From Pseudomonas fluorescens (GTDB lineage Bacteria > Pseudomonadota > Gammaproteobacteria > Pseudomonadales > Pseudomonadaceae): a stretch of DNA of 64,000 bases. Below are positions 7,989 through 16,487 of the stretch, one piece after another. How positions within the stretch are numbered: position 1 is the stretch's first letter; each line of letters begins with the position of its first letter. The stretch covers positions 1 through 64,000 of the forward strand of contig NZ_CABVHU010000017.1 in NCBI RefSeq assembly GCF_902497855.1, in the 5' to 3' direction. The notes under the pieces are model-generated. The model was not told the DNA's origin and made no database searches. It worked only from the letters and a program-made list of their open reading frames with translations. Both the position numbers and the translations under genes were made by a program.

Positions 7989-9128
7989 ATGAATTTCGCA
8001 TTCGACGAACAACAAAACGCTATTCGTGAAAGCGTTGCCCGCTTTAGCGCCGAGGTACTTGCGCCGGGTTATCGCAAGCGCGATCTCAGCGGCAAGATTG
8101 AACGCTCAGTGATCCGGCAGATGGGTGAAATGGGCCTGCTCGGTGGCGAACTGCCGGAGGAATACGGTGGCAGTGGCCTGGACTGCGTAACCGCCGGCAT
8201 CATCATCGAGGAAATCTCGCGCGGTGATTTCAACGTGGGCTACATACCGCTGCTGGCTTCGCTGAACGGCCAGATCATCGCGCAACACGCTTCGCCTGAA
8301 CTGGCCAAGGAATGGCTGGGTGCAATTACCGGCGGGCAGAAAATCGTCTGCATCGCCCTGACCGAACCCAGTGGCGGTTCCGATGCCGCGAGCCTGCGCA
8401 TGAAGGCCGAGCGCAAAGGCGATACCTATGTGCTCAATGGCGAGAAGACGTCCATTTCGATGGCCGATCAGGCCGACGTTGCGGTGGTCTTTGCCCGCAC
8501 CGGCACCCAGGAATCCCGCGCCAACGGCATCAGTGCCTTCCTGGTGCCGATGACGTTGCCAGGCATCAGCACCACCCGCTTTGAAGACGCGGGCCAGCGC
8601 GCCATAGGGCGTGGTTCGATCTTCTTCGACAACGTGCAGGTGCATGCCAGCCATCGCCTGGGCGATGAAGGCAAAGGCTTCAAGCAAGTGATGCAGGGTT
8701 TCGATTACAGCCGCGCGCTGATCGGCCTGCAGTGCCTGGCGATAGCCCAGCAATCGTTGGACGAAACCTGGAAATGGCTGACCGAGCGCGAAGCATTCGG
8801 CCAGCAACTGGCGGCATTCCAGGGTTTGACTCACCCTCTGGCGGAATTCCAGACCTACGTGCAAGCTGCGCGCCTGCAGTGTTACTACGCGCTATGGCTC
8901 AAAGACGCCGGACAACCCCACAACGCCGAAGCGGCGATGAACAAGTGGTGGGGGCCCAAGCTGGCGTTTGACGTGGTCAAGCAGTGCCTGCTCGCCCATG
9001 GCCACACCGGCTGGGGTGAAGATCTGCCATTTGCCCAGCGCCTTCGTGATGTACTTGGCCTGCAGATCGGTGACGGTACTGCGCAAATCATGAAAAATAT
9101 CATCGCTCGCGAGTACATCCCCAAATAA
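7989..9128 (+). CDS. aliB: Cyclohexanecarboxyl-CoA dehydrogenase (acyl-CoA dehydrogenase family)
   Basis: A 379-residue ACAD starting MNFAFDEQQNAIRESV, with LTEPSGGSDAASLRMKA (FAD/substrate binding), LNGEKTSISMADQAD and a C-terminal LQIGDGTAQIMKNIIARE. The usual base motif YEGTNE is replaced by GDGTAQ, so Asp stands where Glu normally sits. An aspartate base is known in dehydrogenases acting on alicyclic carboxyl-CoAs, which supports AliB. It would convert cyclohexanecarboxyl-CoA to the 1-ene form and pass electrons to ETF. ATG at 7989 follows GGAGAG; a TTG four codons upstream is in frame but less likely. A MarR regulator gene follows after 71 nt. Confidence 0.82.
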   Translation: MNFAFDEQQNAIRESVARFSAEVLAPGYRKRDLSGKIERSVIRQMGEMGLLGGELPEEYGGSGLDCVTAGIIIEEISRGDFNVGYIPLLASLNGQIIAQHASPELAKEWLGAITGGQKIVCIALTEPSGGSDAASLRMKAERKGDTYVLNGEKTSISMADQADVAVVFARTGTQESRANGISAFLVPMTLPGISTTRFEDAGQRAIGRGSIFFDNVQVHASHRLGDEGKGFKQVMQGFDYSRALIGLQCLAIAQQSLDETWKWLTEREAFGQQLAAFQGLTHPLAEFQTYVQAARLQCYYALWLKDAGQPHNAEAAMNKWWGPKLAFDVVKQCLLAHGHTGWGEDLPFAQRLRDVLGLQIGDGTAQIMKNIIAREYIPK

Positions 9129-9199
9129 CACCTTGTCTGCACCGGCAGGCAGGTGACCTTTTCGGCCTACCGACGCCCACCGGGCAACAAGGACATGTA

Positions 9200-9679
9200 A
9201 TGGACGCCAACGAAAACCGCAGCATACCGAACACCTTATTTTTCCGGCTGTTTCAAACCGGCAACGTACTGCAACGCCAGGTACAGAACGAGATGGGCAT
9301 CAGCACCGTGCAATGGGCGGTACTGGGCGCCCTGTCCCGAGCCGGTTTCGAGGAGGGTATCTCCTTCAACCAGTTGACGGAGTACCTGTTTGTCAGCCGG
9401 CAAAGCCTGGATGGCGTGCTCAAGCGCATGGAGCGGGATAACCACGTGCTTCGCGTGCCTCATCCGGATGACGGGCGCGCCCGCCTGGTCAGGCTGACCG
9501 ATCAGGGCCGGGAATACTGGGACGCGCTGCAAGATCGGATCTACCAGTTTTATCAGCAAGGTTTGCAGGGCTTCAGCTTCGACGACACCGTCAATTTCCT
9601 GCACTACCTGAACAAGTTCAAAAACGACCTGGCCAGTATTTCATTCGGCGAGGAGAAGCAGGCAAGGCTCGAGGACTAG
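9200..9679 (+). CDS. badR: MarR-family regulator, BadR-like
   Basis: A 159-residue winged-helix protein with MarR features: an N-terminal dimerisation helix (TLFFRLFQTGNVLQ), recognition helix region LTEYLFVSRQSLDGVLKRME and wing VPHPDDGRARLVRLT. BadR in Rhodopseudomonas is a MarR repressor of the cyclohexanecarboxylate genes that responds to a ring CoA intermediate, so an equivalent role here is reasonable. The palindrome CAACATGTTG in the badK-aliA gap is a candidate operator. AAGGA lies 5' of the ATG. It sits between the catabolic genes and the ABC importer genes and is probably transcribed with them. Confidence 0.72.
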   Translation: MDANENRSIPNTLFFRLFQTGNVLQRQVQNEMGISTVQWAVLGALSRAGFEEGISFNQLTEYLFVSRQSLDGVLKRMERDNHVLRVPHPDDGRARLVRLTDQGREYWDALQDRIYQFYQQGLQGFSFDDTVNFLHYLNKFKNDLASISFGEEKQARLED

Positions 9680-9797
9680 GCCCACACCGGACAGGCCGCT
9701 CTTCCTGCCATGCGTCGCGACGCAGATTGGTTTTTCCCCATGCCCACGGGCGTGGTGCCGGTTAATAAAAACAATCACTACCTGGCAGGAACAACAG

Positions 9798-10562
9798 ATG
9801 AGCAATGTCATCCTCGAAACAAGAGGGTTGACCAAGGAGTTCAACGGCTTCACCGCCGTCAACTCGGTCGATCTGCAAGTGCATACAGGGCACATCCATG
9901 CCCTGATCGGTCCTAACGGTGCGGGCAAGACCACCTTTTTCAATTTGCTGACCAAGTTTCACGCCCCTACCAAGGGCCGGATTTTTTATCAGGGGCAGGA
10001 AATCACGCCCCTCAAATCCAACCAGATCGCCCGCCAGGGGTTGGTTCGCTCCTTCCAGATTTCCGCGGTATTCGGCCACATGACCGCCCTGGAAAACGTG
10101 CGCGTCGCCCTGCAGCGTGGCGAAGGCAACTCCTATCACTTCTGGGTCCCGCAACGGCGCCTGAACCACCTCAACCAGCGCGCTCTGCAGCTGTTATGCG
10201 AAGTCGGCCTGGAGACCTATGCCAGCGTACTGGCCGTGGAGATGCCGTACGGGCGCAAACGTGCCCTCGAACTGGCGACCACACTGGCGCTGGAGCCGAC
10301 GTTGATGCTGCTCGACGAGCCGACGCAGGGCATGGGCAGCGAGGACGTGGACGTCGTCGTCGAGTTGATCCGGCGCGTCTCGGCCGGGCGCACGGTGCTG
10401 ATGGTCGAACACAACCTGAGCGTGGTCAGTCGCCTGTGCGACCGCATCACCGTACTGGCGCGAGGCGCGGTGTTGGCTGAAGGCGATTACGCCAGCGTCT
10501 CGGCCAACGCCCTGGTACGCGAAGCCTACATGGGCAAAGAAGCCGATGAGGTGCACGCATGA
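9798..10562 (+). CDS. livG: Branched-chain-type (HAAT) ABC transporter ATP-binding protein LivG
   Basis: A 254-residue ABC ATPase with Walker A GPNGAGKT (residues 38-45), the LivG-type signature MPYGRKRALELA, Walker B LMLLDEPTQGM and switch VEHNLSVV. It energises uptake with its partner LivF, the membrane proteins LivH/LivM and the binding protein encoded downstream. HAAT systems carry amino acids but also carboxylates and aromatic acids. Its position after the ali/bad genes suggests uptake of cyclohexanecarboxylate or a related acid. AGGA precedes the ATG. The stop overlaps the livF start (ATGA), so the two are translationally coupled. Confidence 0.85.
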   Translation: MSNVILETRGLTKEFNGFTAVNSVDLQVHTGHIHALIGPNGAGKTTFFNLLTKFHAPTKGRIFYQGQEITPLKSNQIARQGLVRSFQISAVFGHMTALENVRVALQRGEGNSYHFWVPQRRLNHLNQRALQLLCEVGLETYASVLAVEMPYGRKRALELATTLALEPTLMLLDEPTQGMGSEDVDVVVELIRRVSAGRTVLMVEHNLSVVSRLCDRITVLARGAVLAEGDYASVSANALVREAYMGKEADEVHA

Positions 10563-11269
10563 ACCGCCCTGGCGCCCAATTGACCGTCAGCAACCTGCAC
10601 GCCTTCTACGGCGAGTCCCACGTGCTGCACGGCGTCGACCTCGAGGTTTATCCGGGCGAACTGGTGACGCTGCTCGGACGCAATGGCTCCGGCCGCAGCT
10701 CGACCCTGCGCGCGATCATGAACATGGTGGGTCACCGCACCGGGTCGATCGTGATCAATGGCCGTGAAACCCTGACCATCGCCGCCCACAAAATTGCCCG
10801 CCTCGGCGTGGGTTTCTGCCCGGAAGAGCGCGGCATCTTCGCCAGTCTCAGCGTCGAGGAGAACCTGATGCTGCCACCGACCGTGGCCAGTGGCGGCCTG
10901 TCGGTGGACGAGATCTACAGCATGTTCCCCAACCTCAAAGAGCGTCGCAAAAGCCAGGGCACACGCTTGTCCGGAGGCGAACAGCAAATGCTCGCCCTGG
11001 CTCGCATCCTGCGCACCGGCGCCCGCCTGTTGCTGCTCGACGAGATCACCGAAGGCCTGGCACCGGTGATCGTCGAGCGACTCGGCGAGGTGCTGGCGCA
11101 GCTCAAGGGCCGTGGCATGACCATCGTACTGGTGGAACAGAATTTCCGTTTTGCCGCGCCCCTGGCCGACCGGCACTACTTGATCGAACACGGTCAGGTG
11201 GTCGACCAGTTCAACGCCGCAGAGCTGGACGGAAAACGAGAACACCTCAACGCCATGCTCGGCGTTTAA
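10559..11269 (+). CDS. livF: Branched-chain-type ABC transporter ATP-binding protein LivF
   Basis: A 236-residue ABC ATPase with signature LSGGEQQMLALARIL, Walker B RLLLLDEITEGLAP and switch VEQNFRF, typical of LivF. The Walker A segment reads GRNGSGRS (residues 40-47), with Arg in place of the usual lysine. This substitution is seen in some LivF-type subunits and need not abolish function, because LivG retains a normal P-loop. It overlaps livG by 4 nt and precedes the binding-protein gene by 57 nt. Confidence 0.85.
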   Translation: MNRPGAQLTVSNLHAFYGESHVLHGVDLEVYPGELVTLLGRNGSGRSSTLRAIMNMVGHRTGSIVINGRETLTIAAHKIARLGVGFCPEERGIFASLSVEENLMLPPTVASGGLSVDEIYSMFPNLKERRKSQGTRLSGGEQQMLALARILRTGARLLLLDEITEGLAPVIVERLGEVLAQLKGRGMTIVLVEQNFRFAAPLADRHYLIEHGQVVDQFNAAELDGKREHLNAMLGV

Positions 11270-11326
11270 ACCTTGTGTATCCAGACCATAAAAATAACAA
11301 GCTCACCCTGAGCCTTGGAGTGTCAC

Positions 11327-12562
11327 ATGTCAGCAGCTTTCAAATTTTGCATGTCCGGTGTTGCCAAAGCTGTCGCCAGCGGGCTGGTTTTCTGCCTGAT
11401 GGCCAGCACCGCTTACGCCAGCATCAGCGATGATCAGATCCGCATCGGCTACCTCGATGACTTGAGCGGCCCCTACAGCGACCTGGCCGGCCCCGGTGGG
11501 CTGGAGGCTGTGCGCATGGCCGTCGAAGACTTCAACGCCAAGGTGGGCGACAAGAAAATCGTGCTGTTCGAGGCCGACCACAAGAACAACGCCGACCTGG
11601 GCGCAAACACCGCCCGCGAGTGGATCGACCAGCGCGGCGTCGACCTGATCGCCGGCTTGAACGCTTCGCCGGTGGCCATCGCCGTGACCCGCCTGGTGGA
11701 AGAAAAAAACCGCTTCGCCATTGTATCGACAGCGGCGGCGGCCAGCCTGACCAACGAATACTGCACGCCCAATCACATTCACTACGTTTACGACACCTAC
11801 TCGGTCTCCAACGGTGCGGCCAAGGCGATCGTCGCCAAAGGCGGTGACAGCTGGTACCTGCTGAGCGCCGACTACGCCTTCGGCCATGCCATGGAAGAGC
11901 AGGTGTCCAAAGCCGTGGCCGCCAGTGGCGGGACGGTAGTCGGCAAGGCTCGCCACCCGTTCCAGAGCAGTGATTTCTCGTCCTACATCCTCCAGGCGCA
12001 GGCCTCGGGGGCGAAGATCATCGGCCTGGCCAGCGCGGGTTCGGACCTGGTCAACGCCATCTCCACCGCTAAACAATTCGGCTTGATGGAAGGTGGACAG
12101 ACCATCGCCAGCCTCATGGTGTTCATCACGGACATCAAGGCCATCGGCCTGCCGACCGCCCAGGGGACCCAGTTCGTGTCGGGCTGGTACTGGGACATGA
12201 ACGACGAATCCCGTGCCTGGGCCAACCGTTATTACGAGCGTGTCAAACGCATGCCGACCATGGTCCAGGCCGGTCTCTATTCCAGTACCACCCAGTACCT
12301 CAAAGCCGTCGCCGCCACCGGCTCCGATGATCCTGCGGCTGTGCGCGAGTACCTGCTGAAAACGCCGATCAACGACATGTTCGCCCATAACGGTCGCGTG
12401 CGCGTGGATGGCCGGATGGTCCACGACATGTACCTGGCCCAGGTGAAGACGCCGCAAGAGTCGAAGAGCGATTGGGACCTGTTCAAGATCCTCGGCACCA
12501 TCCCGGCCGACGAAGCCTATCTGCCGCTCTCCGAAAGCAAATGCAAGCTCGTTAAAAACTGA
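11327..12562 (+). CDS. ABC transporter periplasmic substrate-binding protein (Leu/Ile/Val-binding type)
   Basis: A 411-residue secreted protein. It has an N-terminal signal peptide (hydrophobic run VASGLVFCLMASTAYA, cleavage predicted after AYA), then DDQIRIGYLDDLSGPYSDLAGPGG, the opening of type I periplasmic binding proteins of the HAAT group. Later motifs such as IAGLNASPVAIAVTRL and FQSSDFSSYILQAQ fit carboxylate/amide-binding members of the family. GGAG lies upstream of ATG 11327; an in-frame TTG at 11315 is less likely. It is encoded between the ATPases and permeases of the same importer. The ligand is unknown, and an alicyclic or aromatic carboxylate is inferred from neighbours. Confidence 0.82.
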   Translation: MSAAFKFCMSGVAKAVASGLVFCLMASTAYASISDDQIRIGYLDDLSGPYSDLAGPGGLEAVRMAVEDFNAKVGDKKIVLFEADHKNNADLGANTAREWIDQRGVDLIAGLNASPVAIAVTRLVEEKNRFAIVSTAAAASLTNEYCTPNHIHYVYDTYSVSNGAAKAIVAKGGDSWYLLSADYAFGHAMEEQVSKAVAASGGTVVGKARHPFQSSDFSSYILQAQASGAKIIGLASAGSDLVNAISTAKQFGLMEGGQTIASLMVFITDIKAIGLPTAQGTQFVSGWYWDMNDESRAWANRYYERVKRMPTMVQAGLYSSTTQYLKAVAATGSDDPAAVREYLLKTPINDMFAHNGRVRVDGRMVHDMYLAQVKTPQESKSDWDLFKILGTIPADEAYLPLSESKCKLVKN

Positions 12563-12614
12563 TCTTCAAGTCACGAGCATGTAGCCCCTTGAATCCGCTA
12601 AAGGACGACTGGCA

Positions 12615-13502
12615 ATGACAACAATACTCGGTGTGCCCCTGGCGGCCATGTTTGGCCAGCTATTGCTGGGCCTGATCAACGGCGCGTTCTACGCGTTATT
12701 GAGCCTGGGCCTGGCGGTCATCTTCGGTTTGCTGCGCATCATCAATTTTGCCCATGGTGCGCAGTACATGGTGGGCGCCTTCGCCGCACTGCTGTTTCTC
12801 AAATACTTCGGTATCAACTACTGGGCGGCGCTGTTTCTGGTGCCGCTCACTGTCGGTGCTCTGGGCATTGTGATCGAGCGTTTCCTGCTGCGGCGCATCG
12901 CTCATCTGGATCACCTGTACGGGCTGCTGCTGACCTTCGGCCTGGCCATGATCATCGAAGGCAGCTTCATCAACTTCTTCGGCGTGTCCGGCAGCAGCTA
13001 TCCGATCCCGCAAGCCTTGCAGGGCGGATTCAAGCTGGACTTCATGTTCCTGCCAACCTACCGCGCCTGGGTGCTGGCGGCGGGCCTGGGCATGTGCCTG
13101 TTCACCTGGTGCATGATCGAAAAAACCCGTCTCGGCGCCTATTTGCGCGCCGGCACTGAAAAGCCCGGGCTGATGCAGGCCTTCGGGGTCAACGTGCCGC
13201 TGCTGACCACCCTGACCTACGGCTTTGGGGTGGCACTCGCGGCCTTCGCCGGCGTGCTGGCGGCGCCGATTTATTCGGTGTCGCCCACCATGGGTTCGAA
13301 CCTGCTGATTGTGGTCTTCGCCGTGGTGGTGATCGGCGGCATGGGCTCCATCATGGGCGCCATCCTCACGGGTGTGGCCATGGGCGTGATCGAAGGTTTG
13401 ACCAAGGTGTTCTGGCCCGAGTCGGCCGGTACCGTGATCTTCTTCGTGATGATTCTGGTGCTGCTGATCCGCCCCAATGGCCTGTTCGGTAAGGAGGCGT
13501 AA
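12615..13502 (+). CDS. livH: Branched-chain-type ABC transporter permease LivH
   Basis: A 295-residue polytopic membrane protein. The N-terminal GLINGAFYALLSLGLAVIFG and INFAHGAQYMVGAF segments are diagnostic of LivH, and the C-terminal GGMGSIMGAILTGVAMGVIEG contains the ATPase-contact loop. About eight hydrophobic helices are visible. It starts 52 nt after the binding-protein gene and ends 3 nt before livM. It forms half of the inner-membrane channel. Confidence 0.87.
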   Translation: MTTILGVPLAAMFGQLLLGLINGAFYALLSLGLAVIFGLLRIINFAHGAQYMVGAFAALLFLKYFGINYWAALFLVPLTVGALGIVIERFLLRRIAHLDHLYGLLLTFGLAMIIEGSFINFFGVSGSSYPIPQALQGGFKLDFMFLPTYRAWVLAAGLGMCLFTWCMIEKTRLGAYLRAGTEKPGLMQAFGVNVPLLTTLTYGFGVALAAFAGVLAAPIYSVSPTMGSNLLIVVFAVVVIGGMGSIMGAILTGVAMGVIEGLTKVFWPESAGTVIFFVMILVLLIRPNGLFGKEA

Positions 13503-13505
13503 GCC

Positions 13506-14489
13506 ATGAATGCCAAGACCAAGATTTATCTCCCTCAGCAACACGAAGCCCGCGAACAACGCCAGCTGAACACCTTGTACCTGGCCTTGATCGTCATCGG
13601 CCTGGTGGCGCCCTGGGTGGCTTATCCGGTGTTCCTGATGAAGCTGCTGTGCTTCGGCCTGTTCGCCTGTTCGTTCAACCTGTTGCTTGGCTACACCGGC
13701 CTGCTCTCGTTCGGGCATGCGGCTTTCCTCGCGGCCGGCGGCTACAGCACCGGCTACCTGTTGAGCCAGCATCCGGGGATCGGACCGGAGCTGGCGATCA
13801 TCGGCGGCACCGTGGCGGCGGCTTTGGTCGGCGCCGTTTTCGGCGCCCTGGCCATCCGCCGCCAGGGCATCTACTTCGCGATGATCACGCTGGCGCTGGC
13901 GCAGCTGCTGTACTTCCTGTTTCTCAAGGCGCCGTTCACCGGCGGCGAAGACGGGCTGCACGGCATCAGTCGCGGCAAGCTGCTGGGCGTTATCGACCTG
14001 GGCAACAACCACGCCATGTACTACTTCGTGCTGGCGATCACCGTGCTCGGGTTTGCCTTGGTCAGTCGCGTGGTGCACTCGCCCTTCGGCCAGATCCTCA
14101 AGGCGATCCGCGAGAACGAGGACCGCGCCACCTCACTGGGCTACAACGTCAACCGCTACAAATGGCTGGCCTTCGTCATTTCTTCGGCTATCGCGGGCCT
14201 TGCCGGCTCGACCAAAGCCGTGGTGTTCCAACTGGCAACCCTGACCGATGCGCACTGGCATATGTCGGGCGAGGTGGTGCTGATGACCTTGCTGGGCGGG
14301 GTCGGTACCTTGCTCGGGCCCTTCGTCGGTGCCGCCATCGTCGTCTCGCTGCAACACCTTCTGGCCCAATCCCCCCTGGGCACGTGGGGCTCGCCGATTC
14401 TGGGCTGCATCTTCGTGCTCTGCGTGCTGTGCTTCCGCTCAGGCGTCGTTGGCTGGATCAAGCTGCTCATCAACAAAAACTTCAAATAA
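13506..14489 (+). CDS. livM: Branched-chain-type ABC transporter permease LivM
   Basis: A 327-residue polytopic membrane protein with LLGYTGLLSFGHAAFLAAGGY, AIRRQGIYFAMITLALAQLLYF, ILKAIRENEDRATSLGYN (ATPase-contact loop) and GGVGTLLGPFVGAAIVV, all typical of LivM. The N terminus has a short charged cytoplasmic stretch before the first helix. It pairs with LivH to complete the importer and precedes the CoA-ligase gene by 31 nt in the same direction. Confidence 0.87.
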   Translation: MNAKTKIYLPQQHEAREQRQLNTLYLALIVIGLVAPWVAYPVFLMKLLCFGLFACSFNLLLGYTGLLSFGHAAFLAAGGYSTGYLLSQHPGIGPELAIIGGTVAAALVGAVFGALAIRRQGIYFAMITLALAQLLYFLFLKAPFTGGEDGLHGISRGKLLGVIDLGNNHAMYYFVLAITVLGFALVSRVVHSPFGQILKAIRENEDRATSLGYNVNRYKWLAFVISSAIAGLAGSTKAVVFQLATLTDAHWHMSGEVVLMTLLGGVGTLLGPFVGAAIVVSLQHLLAQSPLGTWGSPILGCIFVLCVLCFRSGVVGWIKLLINKNFK

Positions 14490-14520
14490 CGCGCAGATGA
14501 ATAACGATCAGGAGATAGGC

Positions 14521-16473
14521 ATGAACAGTTCCGTCGTTTGGACACCCGGCCAGGAATTCATTCAGGGCACCCGCCTGCATCAATGGATGCACACATTGGG
14601 TGAAAGCGACTATGAGCACTTTCTCGATCGCTCGACCGATGATGCACCCTGGTTCGCCACCTCCCTGGAGCAAGCGCTGGGCATCGTTTGGGATACGCCC
14701 TACCACACCGCCCTCAACGACACTGGAGGCATCAAGCATCCCCGCTGGTATGAAGGTGGCCGACTGAACATCATCCGCTCGACCCTGGAGCGTTGGGCCG
14801 CCGATCCGGTACAAGCGCAAAAAAATGCGCTGATCTGGGAAAGCGAAGACGGCCAGTGCCTGGAAGTGAGCTACGGCGAGCTGGCACGGCGGGTGAACGA
14901 CGTCGCTCAGGGGCTGAGCGAGTTGGGCGTAGTGAGCGGCGACCGCGTCGCCATCTACATGCCGATGTTGATTGAGACCGTGGTCGCGGTATTGGCCGTG
15001 GTCAAGCTGGGGGCCATCTTTACCCCGGCCTTCTCTGGCTACGGCGCCGAAGCCCTGGCCACACGCATAGAGGCTTGTGGCGCCAAATTGCTGATCACCG
15101 CCGACGGTTTTCTGCGGCGCGGCAAAGTGGTCGCCATGAAAGAGGAAGCCGACAAGGCTGCCGACCTGAGTCCATCGCTGGAAAAGGTCATTGTGGTGCG
15201 CCGCCTGGGACGTGAAATCCCCTGGCACCCCAGCCGCGACCTGGACTTTGCCACGCTGCTGGCCTGTGACGGCAGCCAGTGCCCGACCGCCGTGGTCGAC
15301 AGCCAGTCCCCGCTGATGATCATCTACACCTCCGGCACCACCGGCAAGCCAAAGGGCGCGGTGCATACCCATGGCGGGTTCCCGCTCAAGGCCGCACTGG
15401 ATGTCGGCTTGTGCATGGATGTAGGGCAAAACGATCGTCTGTTCTGGATCACCGACATGGGGTGGCTGACCGGCCCGGTCGTGGTCTTCGGCAGCCTGAT
15501 CAATGGCGCCTGCGCGGTGCTCTATGAAGGCTCGCCGGACTATCCGCAAGCGGATCGGGTCTGGCAGTTGGGCGCACGCCATCAGGCTACCCACATCGGC
15601 GTTTCACCGACGCTGGTACGCTCGCTGATGCAGCATGGCGACGCTATTGCCCAAGGCCACGACCTGAGCGCCCTGCGCACCTTCACCTCGACCGGCGAGC
15701 CCTGGAATCGGGAGCCGTGGCTGTGGCTGTTCGATACCGTTGGCGGGGGGCGTTACCCCATCATCAACTATGCCGGCGGCACCGAGATCGGCGGTGGCAT
15801 CCTGACTAACGTGCTGATCAAACCGATTTCCCCGGTGACCTTCAACACGCGCATGCCGGGCATGGCCGCCGAGGTCTGTGACAACCAGGGCCAACCGGTA
15901 AGGCAAACGCTCGGTGAGCTGGTGCTGGCCAAGCCCTGGATCGGTATGACCCACAGCTTCTGGCAGGAACCCGAACGGTACGAACAATCGTATTTCGACC
16001 GATTCCCCAACACCTGGGTCCACGGGGACTGGGCAATCATCGATGGAGAAGGTTTCTGGACCATCACCGGTCGCTCCGACGACACCCTGAACGTCGCCGG
16101 CAAGCGCATCGGCCCGGCAGAAATGGAATCCATCCTGGTCAGCCATGCCCAGGTGCTGGAGGCCGGCGCCATCGGCGTTCCGGACGAGATCAAGGGCGAG
16201 ACACCCGTGTGCTTCGTGGTGCTGCACCCCGGTATCGTACCGGATGCGGCACTGGACGCCGAACTGCTCGATCTGATCGGCAGAAAGCTGGGCAAGGCCA
16301 TGCGCCCCAAACAACTGCATTACGTCAGCGAACTGCCCAAGACCCGCAATGGCAAAGTCATGCGCCGAGTGATCCGCGCGGCCTACCTGGGGCAGGACGC
16401 CGGCGATCTGACATCGATGGACAACACCGATGCGCTCGTGGTCATCAGCAACTGCCGCCTTCTGGCCGCATGA
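14521..16473 (+). CDS. Acetyl-/acetoacetyl-CoA synthetase-like AMP-forming acyl-CoA ligase
   Basis: A 650-residue ANL ligase of the acetyl-CoA synthetase subgroup. It has YTSGTTGKPKGAVHTHGG near residue 269, FWITDMGWLTGPVVVFG, NYAGGTEIGGGIL, the hinge TGRSDDTLNVAGKRIGPAEMES and the catalytic lysine motif KTRNGKVMRRVIRA. It is about 100 residues longer than AliA and belongs to a different subfamily. AGGAG lies before the ATG at 14521. The next two genes encode a 3-hydroxybutyrate dehydrogenase-like SDR and a MaoC-like hydratase, so the three may process a short or branched 3-hydroxy acid through its CoA ester. The substrate cannot be fixed from the sequence. Confidence 0.75.
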   Translation: MNSSVVWTPGQEFIQGTRLHQWMHTLGESDYEHFLDRSTDDAPWFATSLEQALGIVWDTPYHTALNDTGGIKHPRWYEGGRLNIIRSTLERWAADPVQAQKNALIWESEDGQCLEVSYGELARRVNDVAQGLSELGVVSGDRVAIYMPMLIETVVAVLAVVKLGAIFTPAFSGYGAEALATRIEACGAKLLITADGFLRRGKVVAMKEEADKAADLSPSLEKVIVVRRLGREIPWHPSRDLDFATLLACDGSQCPTAVVDSQSPLMIIYTSGTTGKPKGAVHTHGGFPLKAALDVGLCMDVGQNDRLFWITDMGWLTGPVVVFGSLINGACAVLYEGSPDYPQADRVWQLGARHQATHIGVSPTLVRSLMQHGDAIAQGHDLSALRTFTSTGEPWNREPWLWLFDTVGGGRYPIINYAGGTEIGGGILTNVLIKPISPVTFNTRMPGMAAEVCDNQGQPVRQTLGELVLAKPWIGMTHSFWQEPERYEQSYFDRFPNTWVHGDWAIIDGEGFWTITGRSDDTLNVAGKRIGPAEMESILVSHAQVLEAGAIGVPDEIKGETPVCFVVLHPGIVPDAALDAELLDLIGRKLGKAMRPKQLHYVSELPKTRNGKVMRRVIRAAYLGQDAGDLTSMDNTDALVVISNCRLLAA

Positions 16474-16487
16474 TTCGGGAGGCTCAC

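Noticed and set aside
12696..14078. Leftward 460-codon open frame across livH and livM
   Set aside because: An antisense shadow of two permease genes with diagnostic motifs; the translation is unusually rich in His, Gln and Glu and has no family features.
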